Shown: positions 1-4,598 of the stretch, one piece after another
Layout: each line of letters opens with the position of its first letter
Numbering within the stretch: the first letter of the stretch is position 1
Assembly: GCA_035693165.1 (NCBI GenBank)
Contig: DASSGZ010000707.1
Coordinates: 1 to 6,235 of the forward strand
Origin: JAICKM01 sp035693165
GTDB taxonomy: Bacteria; Chloroflexota; Chloroflexia; QHBQ01; JAICKM01
Reading direction: 5' to 3'
Length of the DNA: 6,235 nucleotides
Translations under genes and position numbers: made by a program
The notes under the pieces: model-generated
What the model saw: the letters and a program-made list of their open reading frames with translations, nothing else
Told to the model about the DNA's origin: nothing
Databases searched by the model: none

Positions 1-639
1 GACCTCAGCCCCTCGATGGACTTCGGCAGCGTGCAGAGCCTGAAGCGGTCGGTGCTGATCGACTGCGTGGCGACCCTGGCGCGGCTGCTCACGCGCCACG
101 GCAACCGCGTCGGCGCGATCTTCTATGGCGGCGGCGTCGAGCGCACCATCCCGGCGGGCAGCGGGCGGCTCCATGTGCTGCGCCTGATCAACGACCTGCT
201 CCGGCAGCCGCCGTTACCGAAGGCCCCGTTCACCGACCTGACGCCGCTGGTGCAGGCCGGGCTGCACACCATCCGGCGGCGCACGCTGATCTTTATCGTC
301 TCGGATTTCATCAGCGCGCCGGGCTGGGACCGGGCACTCCGTTTGCTCAATCAGCGGCACGAGGTCATCGCCATCCGCCTGTGGGACCCGCGCGAAGTCG
401 AGCTACCCGACGCCGGGCCGCTCATCCTGGAGGATGCCGAGACGGGCGAGCAGTTGTATGTGGACACCCGCGACAAGGCGTTCCGCAAGCGATTCCAGGA
501 GGCGGCCCAGCAGCGCGAAGCCGCCTTGCAGGAAACGTTCAAGCAGGCCGGGGTCGATACCCTGGCCCTCTCGACCGACGAGGACCTGGTCCGCGCCATC
601 GTGCGCTTTGCGACCTTACGGCGGCAACGCCGCCGCTAG
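1..639 (+). CDS. DUF58 domain protein, 5' end cut by window edge
   Basis: The reading frame is open from base 1, so the ATG at 16 is an internal methionine, not the start. The first visible residues, DLSPSM, form the metal-ion-dependent adhesion site (DxSxS) of a VWA-like fold. TDL at visible residues 78-80 and IVSDF at 99-103 supply the other expected MIDAS positions. The stretch DPREVELPDAGP (129-140), followed by an ExGE-type segment, is typical of the DUF58 C-terminal half. The protein ends in an Arg-rich tail (RRQRRR). About 212 residues are visible; DUF58 proteins are commonly 290-440, so the N-terminal membrane segments lie upstream. DUF58 genes usually follow a MoxR AAA+ ATPase and precede VWA genes, as the two genes after this one do. 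The biochemical role is unproven; a part in assembly or maturation of envelope complexes is the usual inference. Confidence 0.88.
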   Translation, partial: DLSPSMDFGSVQSLKRSVLIDCVATLARLLTRHGNRVGAIFYGGGVERTIPAGSGRLHVLRLINDLLRQPPLPKAPFTDLTPLVQAGLHTIRRRTLIFIVSDFISAPGWDRALRLLNQRHEVIAIRLWDPREVELPDAGPLILEDAETGEQLYVDTRDKAFRKRFQEAAQQREAALQETFKQAGVDTLALSTDEDLVRAIVRFATLRRQRRR

Positions 640-671
640 CCGTGAGATCCTGATCGGTGGAATTATGGCAC

Positions 672-740
672 CTGTAGGGGCCGGTTTGAAACCGGCCCGC
701 CCGCCCGACGGCGCTGTAGGGGCCGGTCGCAAACCGGCTC
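672..740. repeat. Two tandem GC-rich palindromic repeats in an intergenic gap
   Basis: Two copies of a unit starting CTGTAGGGGCCGGT lie 42 bp apart, at 672/673 and 714/715. In copy 1, GGGCCGGTTT (678-687) and AAACCGGCCC (689-698) are perfect inverted arms around one base. In copy 2, GCCGGT (722-727) and ACCGGC (733-738) pair around CGCAA. The copies share the left flank and the AAACCGGC right arm but differ in the loop, as expected of a dispersed palindromic family rather than a recent duplication. I associate GTAGGGGC...-type palindromes with Chloroflexota intergenic DNA, from memory and not from a search. They lie between the DUF58 stop and the first VWA gene, so they could form hairpins in a shared transcript. 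Confidence 0.8.
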
Positions 741-793
741 GCTAGCTTGCCACCTGGGACGCCTGGGGCGTTCCCGCGGAAATGGACGAACCT

Positions 794-1798
794 ATGTCAT
801 TCATCTGGCCCGCGATGCTGGCCTTGCTGGTGCTGATCCCACCGTTCGTGGTGGTCTATCTCCGCTTGCAGCAGCGGCGGCGGCAGTTGGTCGCGGGGTA
901 CGCCAATCCGGGCCTCGTGCTCGACCGCGGGCGCGCCCGCATGGGCGCCCGCCGCCACATCCCGGCGCTGTTCTTCCTGCTGGCCCTGGTCATCCTGGTC
1001 GTGGCGCTGGCCCGGCCCCAGGCACTGGTCAGCTTGCCGCGCATCGAGGGCACTGTGCTGCTGGCCTTCGACGTGTCGGGCAGCATGGCCGCCGACGACA
1101 TGAAGCCGACCCGCATGGATGCGGCGAAAGCGGCGGCCCGCGCGTTCGTGGAGCGCCAGCCGGCCACCGTGCAGATCGGCGTGGTCTCGTTCAGCGATTC
1201 CGGCTTTGCGGTGCAGGCGCCGTCCAACGACCCCGTCCCGGTCGTCGCCGCCATCAACCGCCTGGCGCCGCAGCGCGGCACGTCGCTGGCGCGCGGCATC
1301 CAGGCGGCGCTCAACGCCATCGCCCTGGGCAGCAGCGGCCCGCTGACGCTGGCCAACCCGCGCAGCGAGCCGACGCCCACCCCGACCGCGGTGCCGAAAG
1401 GCAGCCACACGTCCGCCGTGATCGTGCTGCTCACCGACGGCGAGAACAACATGCAGCCCGACCCGCTGGCCGCCGCGCAGCAGGCCGCCGACCGCGGCAT
1501 CCGCATCTACACCGTGGGCATCGGCAGCCCAGCCGGGGCGACGCTGAAGCTCGACGGCTTTACCGTGCGCACCCGGCTCGACGAGGCGACCCTGAAGCAG
1601 ATCGCCGGCATCACCGGCGGCGAATATTACAACGCCCAGAGCGCCGACGATCTGTACTCGATTTATGATCATCTCGACCCGGAGCTGATCATCAAGCCGC
1701 AACAGACGGAAGTCACGGCGCTGTTCGCGGGCGCGGGGATTCTGGCCCTGCTGCTCGGCGGCACGCTGTCGCTGCTATGGCTGGGCCGGGTGCCCTGA
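794..1798 (+). CDS. BatA-like membrane-anchored VWA domain protein
   Basis: This 334-residue protein has two N-terminal membrane segments (about residues 4-24 and 57-75), a VWA domain (about 86-300) and a C-terminal membrane segment (about 308-330). All MIDAS elements are visible: DVSGS at 93-97, Thr in RGTS at 163, and Asp in LLTDG at 215. The metal site is therefore probably functional. A Pro/Thr/Ser-rich insert (about 181-207) interrupts the domain before the LLTDG strand. I prefer ATG 794 because MSFIWP then aligns with MSFLWP at the start of the next gene; ATG 782 in frame would add four residues. Neither start has a strong ribosome site. The family (BatA/BatB, 'aerotolerance' VWA proteins) works with MoxR ATPases and DUF58 proteins, probably at the cytoplasmic membrane. 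The molecular target is unknown. Confidence 0.88.
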   Translation: MSFIWPAMLALLVLIPPFVVVYLRLQQRRRQLVAGYANPGLVLDRGRARMGARRHIPALFFLLALVILVVALARPQALVSLPRIEGTVLLAFDVSGSMAADDMKPTRMDAAKAAARAFVERQPATVQIGVVSFSDSGFAVQAPSNDPVPVVAAINRLAPQRGTSLARGIQAALNAIALGSSGPLTLANPRSEPTPTPTAVPKGSHTSAVIVLLTDGENNMQPDPLAAAQQAADRGIRIYTVGIGSPAGATLKLDGFTVRTRLDEATLKQIAGITGGEYYNAQSADDLYSIYDHLDPELIIKPQQTEVTALFAGAGILALLLGGTLSLLWLGRVP

Positions 1799-1839
1799 GC
1801 CGGAGCGCGCGGGCGCGCCGGGGCACGGGAGGGTAGGTA

Positions 1840-2877
1840 ATGAGCTTTCTTTGGCCGGGCTTCTTGCTGCTGCTGGGCCTGGTGCCGCTGCTGATCGCGG
1901 GCTATATCTGGGCGTTGCGGCGGCGGCGCAGCGCCCTGCGCTACTCCAGCCTGTCGCTGGTGCGCGCCGCCCTGCCCCGCTATTCGCGCTGGCGGCGCCA
2001 CGTGCCCTTTGCCCTGTTCCTGCTCGCCCTCAGCGTGCTGAGCATTGCCATGGCCCGCCCGGTACAGATCGTCAGCGTGCCCACCGGGCAGGCCACCATC
2101 CTGCTCGCGCTCGATGTCTCGGGCAGCATGCGCCAGAACGATATTCCGCCCAGCCGGCTGCAGGCGGCCCAGTCCGCCGCGCTGTCGTTCATCCAGAGCC
2201 AGCGCCCCGGCACCGAAATCGGCATCGTGGCCTTCGCCGGCTACGCCGAGTTGATCCAGCAACCCACGACCGACCAGGAAGCGCTGCAAGGCGCCGTCGA
2301 GAGCCTGACCACGGGCCGGGCCACGGCCATCGGCAGCGGCATCCTCAAGGCGATTGACGCCATCGCCGAAATCGACAAGAACGTGGCGCCGAGCGTGGCC
2401 GACTCGTCCCGCGAGAGCCAGATCCCGCCCGTGGCGAAGGGCGCCTACGCCCCCGACATCATCGTGCTGCTCACCGACGGCGTGGCGACGACCGGCATGC
2501 CGCCGCTGGAAGCCGCGCAGCAGGCGGCCGACCGCGGCCTGCGCGTCTACACCATCGGCTTCGGCACCGAAAACGGCTCGCCGCAGTTCGCCGATCCGGG
2601 CGGCTTCGGCGGGGGCCGGGGCGGCGGGCAGTTTGGGGGGCGCGGGTTCCGCCGCGGCATCGACGAGGACACGCTGAAGCAGATCGCCGACATGACCGGC
2701 GGGCGCTATTACGCGGCGTCGAGCGCCAACGAACTGCTGAAGGTGTTCCAGAGCCTGCCCACATACCTGATCACCAAGCACGAAGTCACCGAAATCAGCG
2801 TGGTGTTCGCGGCGGGCGGCGCGCTGCTGGTCGCCCTGGCCCTGGCCCTCGCCCTCCGCTGGAACCCCCTCCCCTAG
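1840..2877 (+). CDS. BatA/BatB-like VWA domain protein, paralogue of the preceding gene
   Basis: This 345-residue protein repeats the plan of its upstream neighbour: membrane segments at about 3-23 and 53-71, a VWA domain at about 85-305, and a C-terminal membrane segment at about 318-339. The MIDAS residues are DVSGS at 92-96, Thr162 (RATAIG) and Asp213 (LLTDG). A good ribosome site, GGGAGG (1827-1832), lies 7 bases before the ATG. The gene begins 41 bases after the previous stop, so the two are probably co-transcribed. Matching blocks such as AAQQAADRG, LLTDG and TLKQIA show that the two genes arose by duplication. A Gly/Arg-rich insert at about 253-273 is absent from the paralogue. No TPR partner gene follows; the next 500 bases are repeats and a new promoter, so the row seems to end here. 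Confidence 0.9.
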   Translation: MSFLWPGFLLLLGLVPLLIAGYIWALRRRRSALRYSSLSLVRAALPRYSRWRRHVPFALFLLALSVLSIAMARPVQIVSVPTGQATILLALDVSGSMRQNDIPPSRLQAAQSAALSFIQSQRPGTEIGIVAFAGYAELIQQPTTDQEALQGAVESLTTGRATAIGSGILKAIDAIAEIDKNVAPSVADSSRESQIPPVAKGAYAPDIIVLLTDGVATTGMPPLEAAQQAADRGLRVYTIGFGTENGSPQFADPGGFGGGRGGGQFGGRGFRRGIDEDTLKQIADMTGGRYYAASSANELLKVFQSLPTYLITKHEVTEISVVFAAGGALLVALALALALRWNPLP

Positions 2878-2879
2878 CC

Positions 2880-2942
2880 GAGTGCTGAATGTTGAGTGCT
2901 GAGTGCTGCGTGACGACGAGTGGTCCGTGGTCAGTAACGAGT
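2880..2942. repeat. Degenerate array with a 7-bp period
   Basis: From three bases after the VWA stop codon the sequence can be cut into nine consecutive heptamers: gagtgct, gaatgtt, gagtgct, gagtgct, gcgtgac, gacgagt, ggtccgt, ggtcagt, aacgagt. Three are identical and most of the rest keep G at position 1 or T at position 7. The first part follows GAGTGCT and the later part drifts to GGTCAGT. It has no coding character. Heptamer tandem repeats are known from other bacteria (for example cyanobacterial STRR sequences), but relationship is not claimed. Confidence 0.65.
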
Positions 2943-2948
2943 GGGGCT

Positions 2949-3023
2949 TTGTCACTCTTCGCTGCACTCAGAGTCTCGTCTGGTAGCTCAAACGCCGAGA
3001 TTCTTCGCTACGCTCAGAATGAC
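2949..3023. repeat. Dispersed imperfect-palindrome element, copy 1
   Basis: The left arm (2951-2980) starts GTCACTC and ends TCTCGTC. The right arm (2996-3023) starts CGAGAT and ends AGAATGAC, so the outer parts of the arms are inverted copies of each other around a 15-base loop. The middle of both arms carries a TTCGCT...CTCAG core in the same orientation. Bases 2949-2980 are identical over 32 bp to 3038-3069 in copy 2. Read on the minus strand, the element gives the peptide HSERSEESR, familiar as a spurious hypothetical protein in many genomes. It carries no transposase and looks like a small non-autonomous or REP-like element. Confidence 0.75.
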
Positions 3024-3037
3024 AACACCCCGTGCTC

Positions 3038-3107
3038 TTGTCACTCTTCGCTGCACTCAGAGTCTCGTCGGCCGAAAGACGAGATTCCTCGCGGCGCTCG
3101 GAATGAC
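3038..3107. repeat. Dispersed imperfect-palindrome element, copy 2
   Basis: This is the second copy in the same orientation, starting 89 bp after copy 1. The left arm is identical to copy 1 over 32 bp. The right arm (3080-3107) matches at 24 of 28 positions, with the changes towards G or C. The inner stem is clear: TCTCGTC (3063-3069) pairs with GACGAGA (3078-3084) around the 8-base loop GGCCGAAA, which is shorter than in copy 1. Open reading frames run through it in several frames on both strands because the element lacks stops, not because it encodes protein. Confidence 0.75.
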
Positions 3108-3267
3108 GGATTACTTCACCGCCAAGGCGCGAAGACGATGGACAATAGTCCGATTCTTTGTGTCCGTCGCACTTGAGCGTGGTGCAAACCTTCCCCCTGG
3201 CTGATCCATCCGACAGACCAATAGAAACTGCCGGCGAAATTGGTATGCATTTGCCAGCCCATCCCTC
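3108..3267. other. Intergenic stretch with a degenerate repeat remnant, no gene
   Basis: I see no credible gene here. Bases 3117-3137 (caccgccaaggcgcgaagac and one more base) resemble the CGCCAAGGCGCGAAGACGC type of dispersed intergenic repeat, and ttctttgtgtccgtcgc downstream may be its decayed inverted partner. The rest, about 3175-3267, is unremarkable spacer of lower GC than the flanking genes and leads into the promoter at 3268. Confidence 0.5.
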
Positions 3268-3296
3268 TTGACAAGCTGATATTTCCGCTATATAAT
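3268..3296 (+). promoter_or_regulatory. Perfect-consensus sigma-70-type promoter of the LacI-family gene
   Basis: TTGACA at 3268-3273 and TATAAT at 3291-3296 are exact consensus hexamers separated by 17 bases, the optimal spacing. Transcription should start near 3303, inside the operator at 3302-3321, leaving an untranslated leader of about 85 bases before the ATG at 3389. Such a strong promoter for a repressor gene makes sense if the repressor shuts it down itself. Confidence 0.85.
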
Positions 3297-3322
3297 CCGC
3301 ATTAGTAATCCGCATTAGTAAT
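3294..3322. repeat. 13-bp tandem duplication overlapping the -10 box
   Basis: AATCCGCATTAGT occurs twice back to back (3294-3306, 3307-3319), and a third copy begins with AAT (3320-3322). The first copy begins within TATAAT. The duplication creates two TTAGTAA heptamers 13 bp apart (3302-3308, 3315-3321), which together make up the operator. Confidence 0.9.
3302..3321 (+). promoter_or_regulatory. Putative LacI-family operator, autoregulatory site
   Basis: TTAGTAATCCGCATTAGTAA is a 20-bp near-palindrome with 8 of 10 complementary pairs and a central CG, the step into which LacI-family hinge-helix leucines usually insert. It covers the predicted transcription start of the repressor's own promoter, a position suited to repression. 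An 18-of-20 match lies upstream of the transporter operon at 4477-4496. A weaker half-overlapping site (3289-3308, 6 of 10 pairs) covers the -10 box. Confidence 0.72.
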
Positions 3323-3388
3323 GAGTCCATGGTGAGTGACGGCGAGCCGAGCTACAGCAGACCGCAGGTAGAACGGGGAGACAGTCCA

Positions 3389-4423
3389 ATGGCTGGTCAA
3401 GACAAACGGGGCAAAACGAAGAAGCCGTCCATGTATGATGTCGCCCGGCTGGCCGGGGTCTCGCAAACCACCGTGTCCTTTGTGGTCAACGATGTAGCCG
3501 ACAGCAACATCCCACAAGAAACCAAGGATCGCATCTGGACGGCGGTCCGCGAGCTGGGGTGGCGGCCCAATGCCCTGGCGCGCGGCCTGACGTTGCAGCG
3601 CTCCCATACTATCGGCTTTATCTCCGATGAGATTGCCACCACCCCGCACGCCGGGAAGATCATTCAGGGCGCGCAGGATGCCGCCTGGGCCACCAACAAG
3701 CTGCTCCTGGTGATTAACACCGGGCGCAATGCCGCCATTGAGCACGACGCCGTGGAGATGTTGCTGGAGCGGCAGGTCGACGGCCTCATCTACGCGACCA
3801 TGTATCATCGCCCGGTCAGCCTGCCACGGGCCATCCGCCAGGTGCCTGTGGTGCTGCTCGATTGTTATGTCGAGGACCGCTCCCTGCCCTCCGTGGTGCC
3901 CGACGAAGTGCAAGGCGGCCGCACGGCGACCGAGGCGTTGCTGCAAAAGGGGCATCGCCGCATCGGCTTCATCAACAACGTAGACCCCATTCCCGCCACC
4001 TTTGGCCGGTTGGAAGGCTACAAGCAAGCCCTGGCGGCCCACGACGTACCATTCGATCGCCGCATGGTCTGTGCGCAGATCAGCGACGGCGCCGGGGGCT
4101 ATCAAGGGGCGATGGCGTTGATGCAACGTCCCGACCCACCGACGGCCCTGTTCTGCTTCAATGACACCATTGCCATGGGCGCCTATGACGCCCTCCGCAA
4201 GCTGGGGCTAGCCATCCCCGACGATGTGGCCGTGGTTGGCTTCGATAATCTTGAACTGATTGCCGCCCATTTGTACCCGCCGCTCTCCACCCTGGAGCTA
4301 CCTCATTACGCCATGGGCCAGTGGGCCGTCCAGTACCTGCTGGACCACGCCGACAGCGCCAGCGACCCGGCGCCCATGCAGCAGAAACTGGCCTGTCCGT
4401 TTATCTCGCGCTCGTCGGTCTAA
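3389..4423 (+). CDS. LacI-family transcriptional repressor, probably sugar-responsive
   Basis: This 344-residue protein has the normal length and order for the family. The helix-turn-helix lies at about residues 15-36 (MYDVARLAGVSQTTVSFVVN), the hinge helix at 58-67 (GWRPNALARGL, with Leu67 as the probable minor-groove residue), and a periplasmic-binding-protein-like effector domain at about 73-344. That domain includes FNDTIAMGAYDALR (257-270), the VVGFDN strand (282-287) and PLSTLELP (298-305). The start at 3389 is chosen because GGGGAG (3375-3380) lies 8 bases upstream and the DNA-binding domain then begins at the usual place. An in-frame ATG at 3329 has no ribosome site and nearly abuts the operator. 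The gene lies directly before a binding-protein gene with a matching operator, so it probably controls that transporter and itself. The effector is not deducible, though a sugar or sugar phosphate is likely. Confidence 0.93.
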   Translation: MAGQDKRGKTKKPSMYDVARLAGVSQTTVSFVVNDVADSNIPQETKDRIWTAVRELGWRPNALARGLTLQRSHTIGFISDEIATTPHAGKIIQGAQDAAWATNKLLLVINTGRNAAIEHDAVEMLLERQVDGLIYATMYHRPVSLPRAIRQVPVVLLDCYVEDRSLPSVVPDEVQGGRTATEALLQKGHRRIGFINNVDPIPATFGRLEGYKQALAAHDVPFDRRMVCAQISDGAGGYQGAMALMQRPDPPTALFCFNDTIAMGAYDALRKLGLAIPDDVAVVGFDNLELIAAHLYPPLSTLELPHYAMGQWAVQYLLDHADSASDPAPMQQKLACPFISRSSV

Positions 4424-4436
4424 GCACTCCGATCAA

Positions 4437-4465
4437 TTGAATCTCTAGAGATCGTTCGCTGTATT
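4437..4465 (+). promoter_or_regulatory. Weak candidate promoter of the transporter operon
   Basis: TTGAAT (4437-4442) and TGTATT (4460-4465) are 17 bases apart, each matching four of six consensus positions. TATTTA (4462-4467) at 19-base spacing is an alternative -10. Either choice places the start just upstream of, or inside, the operator at 4477-4496. The match is much poorer than that of the repressor promoter, so an activator may assist, or the true promoter may be missed. Confidence 0.35.
4441..4452. repeat. Perfect 12-bp palindrome upstream of the transporter operon
   Basis: ATCTCTAGAGAT is fully self-complementary. It lies 18 bases after the LacI-family stop codon and between the two hexamers of the candidate promoter. 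It does not resemble the TTAGTAA operator, so it may be a site for a different dimeric regulator, or chance. Confidence 0.5.
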
Positions 4466-4496
4466 TACTTAGCCGTTTAGTAATTCGGATTAGTAA
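4465..4496 (+). promoter_or_regulatory. Putative LacI-family operator region of the ABC transporter operon
   Basis: TTAGTAATTCGGATTAGTAA (4477-4496) matches the operator in front of the LacI-family gene at 18 of 20 positions and has the same central CG and 8 of 10 complementary pairs. The two TTAGTAA heptamers are again 13 bp apart. An overlapping odd-centred palindrome, TTACTTAGCCGTTTAGTAA (4465-4483), pairs at 7 of 9 positions and shares the left heptamer. Bound repressor here would block transcription start or early elongation of the binding-protein gene. Confidence 0.72.
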
Positions 4497-4534
4497 GGAG
4501 AGTGCCTATTGCATCGCAGAATTTGGAGAGTGCC
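4497..4534 (+). repeat. 10-bp direct repeat in the leader of the binding-protein gene
   Basis: GGAGAGTGCC occurs at 4497-4506, immediately after the operator, and again at 4525-4534, 28 bp later. The copies lie in the presumed untranslated leader, about 65 bases or more before the start codon, and neither is positioned as its ribosome site. Function unknown. Confidence 0.6.
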
Positions 4535-4598
4535 GCAGCTATCGAGAAGCACAGAGTATCCGATTAATGAAAGCACCAGCAAGCGAGAGGAGATCCCG

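Noticed and set aside
797..1702. 301-codon minus-strand open frame across the first VWA gene
   Set aside because: Same shadow effect: composition is His/Arg/Gly/Ala-rich, no recognisable motif, and fully antisense to a convincing gene.
1801..1819. GCGCG/CGCGC hairpin between the two VWA genes
   Set aside because: Only five pairs in a stretch that is almost pure G and C, so chance pairing is expected; it has no T-run and the downstream ribosome site is free.
1669..2967. 432-codon minus-strand open frame across the second VWA gene
   Set aside because: It is antisense to a gene with clear family motifs, runs on past the gene into the repeats, and its translation is low-complexity Ala/Arg/Gly/Gln. 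High GC codon bias leaves such shadow frames open.
2949..3107. CRISPR-like repeats
   Set aside because: Only two copies, with degenerate right arms, unequal loops and no cas genes; these are dispersed palindromic elements.
2889..3330. Small open frames on both strands in the repeat region, including one encoding HSERREESR and HSERSEESR
   Set aside because: These are translations of the dispersed palindromic element; several frames are open at once, there are no ribosome sites, and similar peptides are well-known spurious annotations.
3329..3388. Earlier ATG for the LacI-family gene, adding 20 residues
   Set aside because: No ribosome site precedes 3329, it lies 8 bases after the operator, and the family's DNA-binding domain normally starts close to the N-terminus; 3389 has GGGGAG at good spacing.
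3302..4126. 274-codon minus-strand open frame across the LacI-family gene
   Set aside because: It is antisense to a canonical LacI-family gene, its start region lies within that gene, and it runs into the operator region. No family resemblance.
4509..4598. Earlier TTG start for the binding protein, adding 30 residues
   Set aside because: It would put a charged, polar stretch before the lipoprotein signal peptide. GTG 4599 has a good AGGAG and yields a standard signal and lipobox.
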